Counted from the stretch's first letter, positions 7,263-15,988 are shown. The stretch: DNA of 24,905 nt from CAZOKN01 sp964580525 (GCA_964580525.1 CAZOKN010000028.1:1-24905); one strand, 5' to 3'. Program-made: numbers and translations. Notes: generated by a model not told the origin, from the letters alone.

Positions 7263-9110
7263 TTACCCTATTTCTATATTTTTGATTTCTTTGTTAGACG
7301 AATAAATATCAAAGGTTTTTAAATAAGCCTCTTCAAGATTTTTTACATATTTTTCTGTGCCGAACAAGGCAGTAGAAAACAAACCATAGGATAATTCTTT
7401 TTTCAAATTATTCAATAACTTAGAATCATTGGCATAGGAAAGTATTATTTGTTTATACTCATCAATATTTTTTGCAACTAGCTTCTGCATATTGCATGCT
7501 TTTAAAATACTAGCCGAAGCACGAGAAATAATTCTATCCCCAAGCAAGGTGATTATAGGCAATCCGGCCCAAAGACAATCTACTGCAGTGGTGTGTGCCG
7601 TTACTGCAAAACAATCCAAAAATAAGTCAGCAACTTTATAACGTGCTAAATGTTCTTCTTTAGGCATACGACTTGCAAAAATTATTCGCTCTGGCGAAAT
7701 ATTCTTTTTCGCTGCATATTTTCTTAAATTATCTTTTACAAAATCATTATCGCTAAGCAACCACAAAACACTGTCAGGCACTGCTTTTAATATTTCCAAC
7801 CACACTGCAAAAACTTTCGCATCTATTTTGTTAGTTTTATTAAAACAGCAGAAGATAAATTTATCCTCAGGCAATCCATATTCTACTTTTGTTTTTGGCC
7901 GAGATATAAGCTGCTTATTGTCAGTTACAAAATATGTATCAGGCATAAAAATAAGCTTTTCACTATAATATTCTTCATTTTCCTGAGGAATGACTATGTG
8001 ATCTGTAACTAGATAATCTATAAATCTGGCGCCTGTTGTTCCAGGATAAGCCAGGAAATTTATTTGTACAGGCGCCGGGCGCATAGCAAAAATTTCCGGC
8101 CTGGAATTTTGTATGTGCCCCATAACATCAACTAAAATATCAATACCGTAACCATTTATTAACTCAGCAATCTTTACTGAATTAATCCCTGCAATTTCTA
8201 TAAAATGGTCACTATTTTCCTTAATAGATTTTCTATACGAACTTCCATCCTCAGGATTCATTGCAAATGTATAAACTTCAAATTTATTGCGATCGTGCAA
8301 CTTAAACAAACCATTCATCAAATGTGCTGTTGGATGATTACGGAAATCTGATGAAACATAGCCGATTTTTAGTTTTTCTTTTTTAGATTTATTCAATTCA
8401 AAAGCAGGTTTGATATGACCAAACTTTTTCTCAACATAAGTTTCCACCAATTTTTTCTGCAAAGATAAATCTATGGGGATAGATAATGAATGATATGGCG
8501 ACAGAGGCGCCGCCTTATTGCCAGATAACGAGTTTTTTGTAGCTTCTATAAGCTTATTTATATTGGCATCAAGTCCATCCCAATCGCAAGCATCACTCTG
8601 AGTTTTAACTAACTCATTCAACAATGCAAAATCATTGGGGTTTATTTGCAAACCTTGTTTATAATATTGAATTTCCTCCTGCCATTGTCCAAGCTCATGC
8701 AGTGCGGCACCAATATTATTTATTGCTCCAATATTTAGAGGATCAAGTTGTAGGGTTTTTTTATAAGCCTTAACTGCTTCTTCTTTTTCCTGCAACCCCA
8801 ACAAAGCATTACCTAGATTATTATAAAATGCTGGTACATCAGGATTTAAGCTTATTGCTTTTACAATCATACTCACAGCATTGGAAAGATTTCCTGCTTG
8901 ATATTCGGCCACTCCCTGCAAATGCAAAATATCTGCATTATTGGGCAATACTTCGAGAATTTTTTTGTAAAGAATTGTAGCTTTTTCTATATCTCCGGAT
9001 TTGTGATAACCAACAGCCGCATCCATTATTTTTTGAAGTTGTTCGTTATGACTACTGCCCTTACTGGATTTTTTCTTCTTTGCCCTTTTTATTTTACGCT
9101 GCAAAGTCAT
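7263..9110 (-). CDS. TPR-containing GT41 (OGT/SPINDLY-like) glycosyltransferase
   Basis: The 615-residue protein resembles O-GlcNAc transferases of family GT41, cytoplasmic enzymes that transfer a sugar from a nucleotide donor to Ser/Thr of proteins. After a basic N-terminus (KRAKKKKSSK), about four TPR repeats cover residues 30-165, for example FYNNLGNALLGLQEKEEAVK. The catalytic region starts at KIGYVSSDFRNHPTAHLM (248-265), continues with MRPAPVQINFLAYPGTTGARF (split here at 343-363) and YSEKLIFMPDTYFVTD, and has the FNKTNKID lysine near 428 and AHTTAVDCLWAGLPIITLLG (505-524). These match the donor-binding and catalytic positions of OGT. It follows parC after five bases and precedes an unknown gene by two. 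The acceptor is unknown. A surface or autotransporter protein is one possibility, a flagellar or cytosolic protein another. Confidence 0.9.
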   Translation of the reverse strand: MTLQRKIKRAKKKKSSKGSSHNEQLQKIMDAAVGYHKSGDIEKATILYKKILEVLPNNADILHLQGVAEYQAGNLSNAVSMIVKAISLNPDVPAFYNNLGNALLGLQEKEEAVKAYKKTLQLDPLNIGAINNIGAALHELGQWQEEIQYYKQGLQINPNDFALLNELVKTQSDACDWDGLDANINKLIEATKNSLSGNKAAPLSPYHSLSIPIDLSLQKKLVETYVEKKFGHIKPAFELNKSKKEKLKIGYVSSDFRNHPTAHLMNGLFKLHDRNKFEVYTFAMNPEDGSSYRKSIKENSDHFIEIAGINSVKIAELINGYGIDILVDVMGHIQNSRPEIFAMRPAPVQINFLAYPGTTGARFIDYLVTDHIVIPQENEEYYSEKLIFMPDTYFVTDNKQLISRPKTKVEYGLPEDKFIFCCFNKTNKIDAKVFAVWLEILKAVPDSVLWLLSDNDFVKDNLRKYAAKKNISPERIIFASRMPKEEHLARYKVADLFLDCFAVTAHTTAVDCLWAGLPIITLLGDRIISRASASILKACNMQKLVAKNIDEYKQIILSYANDSKLLNNLKKELSYGLFSTALFGTEKYVKNLEEAYLKTFDIYSSNKEIKNIEIG

Positions 9111-9115
9111 ATTAA

Positions 9116-11350
9116 TCAGGAAAATTTGTTTGTTCTAGGAAATCCAGCTGGCGGCAATTTACCGGGCGCGCCACGTTTATTTAACCATTCAGTAACATTT
9201 TTCTCTGTTTTATCTTTAGTTGCTAACTGCCACGTCAAACCTTCTGCGATTTTAAATATCTTAACGTCAGACAATCTTCCCATTTTATATTTTTGCAAGG
9301 TAACACCCTGCCCTTTTTTCATAACTGGAATTTCATCAAGTTTGAAAACTAACATTTTTCTATTTTCACCTATCACAGCAACGTGATCGCCATCTACGAC
9401 CTGGCAAGATAAAGCTTTGTTACCTTCAGAAACATTTAAAACCTGCTTACCGTTTTTCGTCTGAGCCAAAACATCTGCAGAATCAACTAGGAAGCCACGG
9501 CCACTATCTGAAGCTAGCAATAGTTTTTGGTCCTCATGATAAATAAGCAAATCAACCACGCTTGTATTATCACCCATATCAACAATAAGATTCAGAGGCT
9601 CACCGAAGCTTTTACCACCAGAAATATTGTTACAGCCAATAGTGAAAAATTTACCATCGCTTGCAAATACAAGCAACTTATCAGTCGTATAGCCCTTCAG
9701 GGTAAATTTTTCCTTATCACCTTCTTTGTATTTTACGTTTGAAAAATCTTCATTATGACCTTTAAGAGCTTTTAGCCAGCCTTTTTCAGAACAGAAAATT
9801 GTAATAGGCTCTTTTTCAACAAATGCTTCTATAGAAATCACCTGACCAACAGGCGCATCAGCAAAATCAGTACGACGTTTACCAAGAACAGTAGCTTGAC
9901 CAAATTTTTTCTTTAATTCTTTTATTTCTTCCGAAATCACAGCCCAACGCTTATCTTCATTAGCCAACAATGATTTCAGTTCCTTTTTCTCGGCAGAAAG
10001 CTGATCATGCTCCCTTTTAATTTCAAATTCTTCCAGTTTGCGTAATGAACGCAAACGCATATTCAAAATCGCTTCAACCTGAATTTCCGTTAGCTTCCAT
10101 TTTTTCATCATTTTAGCTTTAGGATCTTCTTCTTCCCTAATAATCTTGATAACTTCATCAAGATTCAAATATGCTATCAACAAGCCGCCCAAAACTTCCA
10201 AACGATGGTCAATTTTATCCAGGCGATATTTTGACCGCCTGATAAGCACATCAATCCTATGCTCAAGAAAAGCTTTCAGAACATCCTGAATAGGCAAAAC
10301 TTCCGGCGTACCATTTTTTTTCAGAACGTTCATATTAAGCTGAATACGCACTTCCAGATCCGTCATCTTGAAGAGTGATTCCATTAAGGTTTCAGCATCA
10401 ACCATGCGGCTTTTTGGATCTATTATTATTCTAATATCTTCAGTAGATTCATCCCGCAGATTATCAAGTAAAGATAATTTTTTCTCTTTTAGTAATTCAG
10501 CTATTCTCTCAAGAAGTTTTGACTTTTGTACCTGATACGGAATTTCCGTGATCACAATCTGGTACATACCGTGGCTTAATTCTTCTTTGTTCCACCTTGC
10601 GCGCAAGCGGAAAGATCCCCTGCCCGTCTGATAACTTCTTATTATACTTTCACGCGGCTCTACCAAAATCCCACCTGTCGGAAAATCTGGACCCGGAATA
10701 AAATCAACCATTTTTTCGGCTTTAGCATTAGGATGCTTTATCAAATGCAATAAAGCATCACAAAGCTCCCCAAGATTGTGCGGAGGTATGCTAGTCGCCA
10801 TACCAACAGCAATACCCTCAGAACCATTAGCAAGAAGATTTGGAAAATTCGCAGGCATAACAACCGGCTCTTCTTCGCTACCATCATAAGTTGGACGAAA
10901 TTCTACAGTATCGCTTTCAATATCCTGCATCAGAGCAACAGCAACTTCTGTCAGTCTTGCTTCCGTATAACGCATTGCCGCAGCATTATCCCCATCTATG
11001 GAACCAAAATTTCCCTGACCATCAACAAGTGGGTAACGCACGGCAAAGCTTTGCGCCAATCTGACCAAAGTATCATAAACGGCAACATCACCATGCGGGT
11101 GATATTTACCGATTACGTCACCAACTACACGCGCACATTTCTTAAAACCAGATTTAGGATCAAGTTTTAATTGCAACATTGCATAAAGCAAACGCCTGTG
11201 TACAGGCTTCAAACCATCCCTAACATCGGGAAGAGAGCGGGAAGTTATCGTTGAAAGAGCATAAGATAAATAACGTTCTCCCAGCGCCTTGCTGAAATCA
11301 ACATCTATAATTTTGCCTTCACTCTGTGGTTCTTTTGTTTTTTTACTCAC
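9116..11350 (-). CDS. parC: Topoisomerase IV subunit A
   Basis: The 744-residue protein is the DNA-cleaving subunit of topoisomerase IV, which works with ParE (encoded in this window at 21976-23988) to separate linked daughter chromosomes. The opening ALGERYLSYALSTITSRSLP and RDGLKPVHRRLLYAM are ParC-like rather than GyrA-like. The breakage-reunion domain has GKYHPHGDVAVYDTLVRLAQ at 81-100 and the catalytic Tyr128 in AAAMRYTEARL. The C-terminal beta-pinwheel has degenerate repeats and no clear GyrA box, ending GFPRTNKFS. Position 89 is Val where quinolone-binding ParC/GyrA usually have Ser. I chose the GTG start at 11350 because it overlaps the recO stop by four bases (GTGA), a common coupling arrangement. 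The GT41 gene follows after five bases. Confidence 0.96.
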   Translation of the reverse strand: MSKKTKEPQSEGKIIDVDFSKALGERYLSYALSTITSRSLPDVRDGLKPVHRRLLYAMLQLKLDPKSGFKKCARVVGDVIGKYHPHGDVAVYDTLVRLAQSFAVRYPLVDGQGNFGSIDGDNAAAMRYTEARLTEVAVALMQDIESDTVEFRPTYDGSEEEPVVMPANFPNLLANGSEGIAVGMATSIPPHNLGELCDALLHLIKHPNAKAEKMVDFIPGPDFPTGGILVEPRESIIRSYQTGRGSFRLRARWNKEELSHGMYQIVITEIPYQVQKSKLLERIAELLKEKKLSLLDNLRDESTEDIRIIIDPKSRMVDAETLMESLFKMTDLEVRIQLNMNVLKKNGTPEVLPIQDVLKAFLEHRIDVLIRRSKYRLDKIDHRLEVLGGLLIAYLNLDEVIKIIREEEDPKAKMMKKWKLTEIQVEAILNMRLRSLRKLEEFEIKREHDQLSAEKKELKSLLANEDKRWAVISEEIKELKKKFGQATVLGKRRTDFADAPVGQVISIEAFVEKEPITIFCSEKGWLKALKGHNEDFSNVKYKEGDKEKFTLKGYTTDKLLVFASDGKFFTIGCNNISGGKSFGEPLNLIVDMGDNTSVVDLLIYHEDQKLLLASDSGRGFLVDSADVLAQTKNGKQVLNVSEGNKALSCQVVDGDHVAVIGENRKMLVFKLDEIPVMKKGQGVTLQKYKMGRLSDVKIFKIAEGLTWQLATKDKTEKNVTEWLNKRGAPGKLPPAGFPRTNKFS

Positions 11351-12090
11351 GCTGTTTCTTTTTCCATCATGTAGTGTTTGATTGTTTCTCTAAACCTAAT
11401 ACTTGCCACAGGCATTTGTGTATTATGTGGTTTGAATACATATTTTTCAAGGAAATAGGCACAAATTGCAAGGGCATTATTTATTTCTTCCAAATTTTCT
11501 TTCTCTTCACCATTTATTAAAAAATAAGGAATTTTGAAAAGCCTTTCTTTATAAGGCTCTCCAGCTTCTTGTGAAACTGCACGTCCAGATTTTGGGGAAA
11601 TATAGGTTAAATTATTATAACTTCCTGTCGCAGCACAAGAGCTTAAATCCAAACCAAAACCAAGATGCGAAAGTAAATTCAGTTCTAGAAAAATATAATC
11701 CTTTATCCATTTAACATCTGCAGTCAAAGAACTTAGAAAAGTTATCATACCAAAAAAAATATCAGGTGCTGGATCACGCTCTGGCAAAGTTTTTTCCAAT
11801 AATGAGGATATTGCCACCAAAGCAGATAATTTTTCCTTACTATCTAATATAAGCGCAGCATTCGATTTTATTATTTCAGATGAGAAATTACCCAAATGCT
11901 CTGCTAGTCTGGCGTTCCAGGTTGCTTCAACAAGATTTCCCGTTTGATATATTCCGCATTGTTTTTTACCAGTTATTCCGCGCACTAGCCCCTTACATAA
12001 ACCATGCTCAGAAGTTAACATAGTTACAATTCCAGAGGATTCTCCGTATTTAGTAGCAGAAAGAATTATTGCCTGATTTGTCCATTGCAT
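11347..12090 (-). CDS. recO: DNA repair protein RecO
   Basis: RecO acts with RecR and RecF to load RecA on SSB-coated DNA. The 247-residue protein starts MQWTNQAIILSATKYGESSG with the OB-fold N-terminal domain (about residues 1-80: IVTMLTSEHGLCKGLVRG, GNLVEATWNARLAEHLG). A helical C-terminal domain follows, with LELNLLSHLGFGLDLSSCAA and YISPKSGRAVSQEAGEPY, the pattern seen in alphaproteobacterial RecO, which lacks the four-cysteine zinc site of some other groups. Length is normal. AAGG lies nine bases before the ATG. It is the first gene of the operon recO-parC-GT41-unknown and is divergent from cysQ. Confidence 0.95.
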   Translation of the reverse strand: MQWTNQAIILSATKYGESSGIVTMLTSEHGLCKGLVRGITGKKQCGIYQTGNLVEATWNARLAEHLGNFSSEIIKSNAALILDSKEKLSALVAISSLLEKTLPERDPAPDIFFGMITFLSSLTADVKWIKDYIFLELNLLSHLGFGLDLSSCAATGSYNNLTYISPKSGRAVSQEAGEPYKERLFKIPYFLINGEEKENLEEINNALAICAYFLEKYVFKPHNTQMPVASIRFRETIKHYMMEKETA

Positions 12091-12139
12091 TGATAATGGC
12101 CTTAAATTTTAAACTAAATAAAAATGAAATTTACTACAC

Positions 12140-12168
12140 TTTACAGTTAGGCTCTACACTAATACACT
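12140..12168 (+). promoter_or_regulatory. Probable sigma70 promoter of cysQ
   Basis: TTTACA (12140-12145) and TACACT (12163-12168) are separated by 17 bases, and the predicted start of transcription is about 20 bases before the cysQ ATG. It lies in the 106-base spacer between the divergent genes recO and cysQ. No clear promoter for recO stands out. Confidence 0.45.
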
Positions 12169-12196
12169 GTTCCCACAAAAATAAATAAAGGCAAAT

Positions 12197-12985
12197 ATGA
12201 CTTATTCCAAATATGCATCTGAGATTTATTACATAACAAAAAAAGCCGGCGAGATCATAATGAGTTATTACACCGGCAAGGTCGAGGTGCTTTTAAAACA
12301 AGATGAATCGCCAGTTACACAGGCAGATCTGGAAGCAAATAAATTTATTGTAAAAAGATTGCATGAACTTACACCAGAAATTCCTGTGGTATCGGAAGAA
12401 AATAGCGAAGATGAAAATAAAATAGCCGCAAAGAGTGGGAAATTCTGGTTGGTTGATCCACTTGATGGCACAAAAAGCTATATCAAAAAAACCGGCGAAT
12501 TTACGGTCAATATTGCGCTTATCGAAAATGGCAAAACAATTGGCGGAGCAATATATGTTCCAGCGCAGGAAACTGGTTATTTCACCGCAGAAGATGGAAA
12601 TGCCTATAAACAAATAGGTAATAATCTACCTGTTGAGATAAGGGTTAGACCAGACATGGGTGGAGGCCATATTGTTGTAGCCAGCCTTTCGCACAGAACT
12701 TTTGAAACAGATGAATATATAAATTCGATAGAAAATATTAAAGATATAGTATCAGCCTCCAGCTCCATTAAATTCTGTCTGATCGCAGAAGGATTGGCTG
12801 ATTTATACCCACGTTTCGGCAGAACCATGGAATGGGATATAGCAGCCGGACATGCCATACTTGCAGCAGCTGGCGGTAAGGTTGAAAACATAGATGGCTC
12901 GGAATTTTTATATGGCAAAAAAGAATTTGAGAATCCTAATTTTATTGCAAAGAATGGGGCAAAATTTAAGAAAAGAAAAAACTAA
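12197..12985 (+). CDS. cysQ: 3'(2'),5'-bisphosphate nucleotidase CysQ
   Basis: CysQ-type enzymes hydrolyse 3'-phosphoadenosine 5'-phosphate to AMP and phosphate with Mg2+, removing a by-product of sulfate-dependent reactions and of acyl-carrier-protein transfer. The 262-residue protein shows the inositol-monophosphatase fold signature in full: TQADLEAN (41-48), the metal-binding pair in VSEENSE (65-71), WLVDPLDGTKSYIKKTGEFT (84-103), and WDIAAGHAILAAAGG (213-227). The lithium-sensitive family has exactly these metal ligands (Glu67, Asp87, Asp90, Asp214). AAAGG at 12187-12191 fixes the start. The gene converges on gshB and their stop codons overlap. CysQ versus another member of the inositol-phosphatase family is decided by overall similarity and is likely, not certain. 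Confidence 0.92.
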   Translation: MTYSKYASEIYYITKKAGEIIMSYYTGKVEVLLKQDESPVTQADLEANKFIVKRLHELTPEIPVVSEENSEDENKIAAKSGKFWLVDPLDGTKSYIKKTGEFTVNIALIENGKTIGGAIYVPAQETGYFTAEDGNAYKQIGNNLPVEIRVRPDMGGGHIVVASLSHRTFETDEYINSIENIKDIVSASSSIKFCLIAEGLADLYPRFGRTMEWDIAAGHAILAAAGGKVENIDGSEFLYGKKEFENPNFIAKNGAKFKKRKN

Positions 12986-13932
12986 CCAATAATTCCCTCA
13001 ACAGCATCCCAGAAATTTTCTTCCAGCTTTATTCCATGCATTCTGTTAAGCAAGTGGAAACCGGTTGGCGAGGTGACATTTATTTCAGTAACATAGCCAT
13101 CTATTAAATCAATTCCGGCAGTAATAAGTCCACGCTTTTTCAGCTCTGGCCCAACGGCAGAACAGATATCCATTTCACGTTTCGATAAGGTAGTTTTTTC
13201 TGCATGACCACCTGCAGCTATATTGGAAAGAATGGTTCCACTCGCTGGTACTCTGTTTAGCATGCTCACAACCTCGCCGTTGATAAATATAACACGCTTA
13301 TCACCCTTGATAACGCCAGGTAAAAATTTCTGTGCAATTATCGGAGTATTATATTTCTTCAAAAGAAATTTGATTTTTGCCCGCTTGTTTTTTTCTTTAG
13401 TTAAATGGAAAACATCGCGTCCACCGAAGGCATATAATGGCTTTATAACAACATCTTTATATTCCTTGGCAAATTCCATTATGCTATCAACATTGGCAGA
13501 GATAATAGTGGGTGGAACAAACTCCTTAAAATCACAAACAAATAATTTTTCCGGACAATTCCTAACTTCGGAAGGATTATTAACCACAAAAGTTTTAGGA
13601 TGAATTTTCTCTAGAAAATGAGTGTATGTTATATAGTTCATATCGAAAGGCGGATCCTGGCGCATTAGGACAACATCCATATCTGATAAAGAAATAGTAA
13701 TGTCTTCACCTAATTTAAAATAATCTTTTGGGTCATATTTCAATTTAATTTTTTGAGCCTTGGCTATAACTTCACCATTTTTCATATAAAGATTCTTTGG
13801 CTGATAATAGAATAACTCATAGCCTCTCTTTTGCGCTTCAAGAGAGAATATAAACGATGAGTCAGTTTCAAACCTGATCGACTCAATAGGATCCATCTGT
13901 ACTGCAACTTTTTTTATCATCGGAGCATCCAT
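12982..13932 (-). CDS. gshB: Glutathione synthetase
   Basis: GshB joins gamma-glutamylcysteine and glycine with ATP to make glutathione. The 316-residue protein is an ATP-grasp enzyme of the bacterial GshB type: an N-terminal KKVAVQMDPIESIRFETDSS, substrate-domain motif VLMRQDPPFDMNYI, the ATP-binding DVVIKPLYAFGGRDVFHL region, GDKRVIFINGEV, SNIAAGGHAEKT, and VTEINVTSPTGFHLLNRM near the end. The listed start is the ATG at 13932. An internal ATG at 13920 (MIKKVAVQMDP) matches the usual family start better, and neither has a clear ribosome-binding site. gshA is not in the window. The stop codon overlaps that of cysQ on the other strand. Transcription is insulated from the prolyl isomerase gene upstream by the terminator at 13980-14015. 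Confidence 0.96.
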   Translation of the reverse strand: MDAPMIKKVAVQMDPIESIRFETDSSFIFSLEAQKRGYELFYYQPKNLYMKNGEVIAKAQKIKLKYDPKDYFKLGEDITISLSDMDVVLMRQDPPFDMNYITYTHFLEKIHPKTFVVNNPSEVRNCPEKLFVCDFKEFVPPTIISANVDSIMEFAKEYKDVVIKPLYAFGGRDVFHLTKEKNKRAKIKFLLKKYNTPIIAQKFLPGVIKGDKRVIFINGEVVSMLNRVPASGTILSNIAAGGHAEKTTLSKREMDICSAVGPELKKRGLITAGIDLIDGYVTEINVTSPTGFHLLNRMHGIKLEENFWDAVEGIIG

Positions 13933-13979
13933 TATTTAATAAATCAGAAGGCTATAAGTATTATTAAATACAAGCATAC

Positions 13980-14015
13980 AAAAAAATAGGGTTCGGCAAA
14001 CACCAACCCTATTTT
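13980..14015 (-). terminator. Intrinsic terminator after the prolyl isomerase gene
   Basis: AAAATAGGGTT (13983-13993) and AACCCTATTTT (14005-14015) form an 11-base stem around an 11-base loop. Read on the minus strand, the stem is followed by a run of seven T, a textbook terminator lying 25 bases past the TAG of the gene at 14040. Confidence 0.88.
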
Positions 14016-14039
14016 AATATACATAATTTTTGTAGAAAA

Positions 14040-15080
14040 CTACTTTTTAGTAGATTTCTTATTGTCAGAATGACTCTCTTTAGCCTTTTCAGCAGACTTA
14101 GTAGATTCTTCTTTCTTTTCTTCAGCCTTAGCAGACTTACCTTCATCCGATTTAGATTCATCAGCCTTCTTATCACCAGCTTCCGTCTTAGATTCTTCCT
14201 TAGAATCACCATTGGCTTTCAAGTCATCAATAGAAGCAACTTCTATTTCAGCCTTATCTAACAGCTTACTAACATAGCTTTGTACTGCTTCTGCTGCAAC
14301 TTCCTGAGAAAGCCTATCTTTAATTTTATCAAAAGGAGCTGCTTCCGCAGGTTTTTTCTCAACTAGCTTAATAACATGCCAACCCAAATTAGTTTTAACA
14401 GGAGGAGAGACTTCTCCTGCTTTCATGTTCTTAATTGCATCTTCGAATTCTTTAATCATGTTACCAGTAATTAAATATCCCAAATCACCACCTTTAGAAG
14501 ATGTAGACTTATCGATAGATTCAGATTTAGCTAGACTCTCGAATGATTGAGATTTTTCCAATTTCTCTTCAATCTTCTTAGCTTCTTCTTCAGTATTCAC
14601 AAGTATATGCCTAACTTTAACCTGATCTCTTCCTTTTAATTTCGTAACCAAATCATCATAACGTGCTTTTATACTAGCATCATTAACTGCATCTTTTGCC
14701 ATCTCTGCAATAAATTCTTCTTTAACAAGTTTATCTCTAATGTCAGACAACTTTTCTTTTACTGCATCAGTTTTATCAATTCCCTTTTTATACGCTTCAG
14801 CCAAAACCAACTTTTGTGCTGCAATCTCTTTGATAACTACGTATCTTGATTTTTCATCTAATGCTGCGAAACCAGGAGTTTTCTTACCACCTGTCAAAAC
14901 ATTAAGCTGAGCTTCAGCTTCAGAGCTATAGATAGGCTTACCATTAACATGTGCAACAATCGTTCCATCTTTAACTTTTGATGTATTATTACCCATAGTA
15001 AAAAATGCGACAGCCGCAACACCGCCTACCACCACCAACGCAATCAGGCCCGTCACCAGACCATTATTCGATTTCTTCAT
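14040..15080 (-). CDS. Membrane-anchored parvulin-type peptidyl-prolyl isomerase with charged tail
   Basis: The start is the ATG at 15080, with GGAG six bases upstream. A longer frame reaching 15134 would add 18 residues that look like leader and would cross the palindrome at 15112-15130. The 346-residue protein has a hydrophobic anchor at residues 8-29 (VTGLIALVVVGGVAAVAFF) and should sit in the inner membrane facing the periplasm. A SurA/PrsA-like N-domain (about 38-140, IVAHVNGKPIY, AEAYKKGIDKTDAVKEKL) precedes the parvulin domain (151-242: VKVRHILVNTEEEA, SSKGGDLGYL, KTNLGWHVIKL). Such proteins help outer-membrane proteins fold. Residues about 285-346 are a low-complexity Lys/Glu/Ser/Asp tail without predicted structure, which is unusual. 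It lies downstream of the lipoprotein gene but has its own promoter. Confidence 0.9.
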   Translation of the reverse strand: MKKSNNGLVTGLIALVVVGGVAAVAFFTMGNNTSKVKDGTIVAHVNGKPIYSSEAEAQLNVLTGGKKTPGFAALDEKSRYVVIKEIAAQKLVLAEAYKKGIDKTDAVKEKLSDIRDKLVKEEFIAEMAKDAVNDASIKARYDDLVTKLKGRDQVKVRHILVNTEEEAKKIEEKLEKSQSFESLAKSESIDKSTSSKGGDLGYLITGNMIKEFEDAIKNMKAGEVSPPVKTNLGWHVIKLVEKKPAEAAPFDKIKDRLSQEVAAEAVQSYVSKLLDKAEIEVASIDDLKANGDSKEESKTEAGDKKADESKSDEGKSAKAEEKKEESTKSAEKAKESHSDNKKSTKK

Positions 15081-15109
15081 AAAAACTCCATCTTGAATGT
15101 TCAATAAAA

Positions 15110-15138
15110 TATATACGCAACCTGCGTATAACAATCAA
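15110..15138 (-). promoter_or_regulatory. Promoter with operator-like palindrome before the prolyl isomerase gene
   Basis: On the minus strand TTGATT (15133-15138) and TATATA (15110-15115) are separated by 17 bases. The 19-base palindrome TATACGCAGGTTGCGTATA (15112-15130) has two perfect 8-base arms around GGT, fills most of the spacer and covers the -10 box. A protein bound there would block RNA polymerase. The start of transcription would fall about 20-25 bases before the ATG at 15080. Confidence 0.55.
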
Positions 15139-15145
15139 CTAAATA

Positions 15146-15988
15146 CTATTTACCACTGCCACAAACTACAGGTTGTGATAATAAATATTTCCAATTCTCT
15201 ACCCATCCCTTCTCATGTCCAACTCCTTTTACTACAGCAACCTTAACACATTTATTTCCTTTCTCAGCTTTTTCTGCAAAATTCTCTGCTATAAAAATCG
15301 GCACAATCTTATCTTCACCACCAGAGAAATGGTATTGTGGCAAATTCGATAATTTATCTGCATAATCTATAGCGTTAAGCGAATTGGTAAGCTGGGTAAC
15401 CTTATGATATTTGTTAACCTCAACATGATCCAAATTCCCTGCCACAGTTCTCAGACTTAACACATCTTTTCTTTGCGCTGCAATAATCGTAGCTACAGCG
15501 CCGCCACCAGAATATCCAATTAGATTAACACCTTTTATTTCATATTTATTAACAAAGTGAGTTATAGCATCATTAACCGAGTCTATAACTTCTTTAGAAA
15601 ATCTATCGGATGACCAATATTTTGAATTACAAAATTGATCTTCTTTAAGGTTGGTATACTGACAAGGCCTTGCTATGTATAAAACATTTGCTGAATCATC
15701 TTTTCCGGCTAATTCAAGCACCATAGGCTTTGTCGGAGTTGGATCTACAGATAACTTACCACGACTTGCCCAGGCAAACCCATCACCTTCTATATAAACA
15801 TCAACAGGCTTGCCTTTTTCTGACACTCTTGAATAAGTAGTAAGTTTAAAAGTATTTGTTTTTATAATTTCTTTTACAAAACTATACTCTCGTACAACAC
15901 TATCCGCTAAATTAATCCGTCTACTATAACAAGCAGATAGAAAAACTACGCAACCGAGTGATACCAAAACAAAATTTTTTACAATCAT
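15146..15988 (-). CDS. Lipoprotein alpha/beta hydrolase
   Basis: The 280-residue protein begins with a lipoprotein signal peptide (VSLGCVVFLSAC), with a lipobox at residues 17-20 so that Cys20 would be lipidated. The mature domain looks like an alpha/beta hydrolase: nucleophile elbow GYSGGG with Ser160, the acid Asp226 in SGGEDKIVP, and His258 in KGVGHEKGW. The strand VDVYIEGDGFAW and a cysteine pair at 109 and 120 suggest a periplasmic fold stabilised by a disulfide. The substrate is unknown: an esterase, acyltransferase or peptidase activity are all possible. Its ATG overlaps the stop codon of the methyltransferase gene by one base, so the two are translationally coupled. Confidence 0.85.
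   Translation of the reverse strand: MIVKNFVLVSLGCVVFLSACYSRRINLADSVVREYSFVKEIIKTNTFKLTTYSRVSEKGKPVDVYIEGDGFAWASRGKLSVDPTPTKPMVLELAGKDDSANVLYIARPCQYTNLKEDQFCNSKYWSSDRFSKEVIDSVNDAITHFVNKYEIKGVNLIGYSGGGAVATIIAAQRKDVLSLRTVAGNLDHVEVNKYHKVTQLTNSLNAIDYADKLSNLPQYHFSGGEDKIVPIFIAENFAEKAEKGNKCVKVAVVKGVGHEKGWVENWKYLLSQPVVCGSGK

Noticed and set aside
15081..15134. Upstream extension of the prolyl isomerase to 15134
   Set aside because: It would run through the palindrome and promoter, adds non-conserved residues, and the ATG at 15080 has a better ribosome-binding site and signal-anchor.
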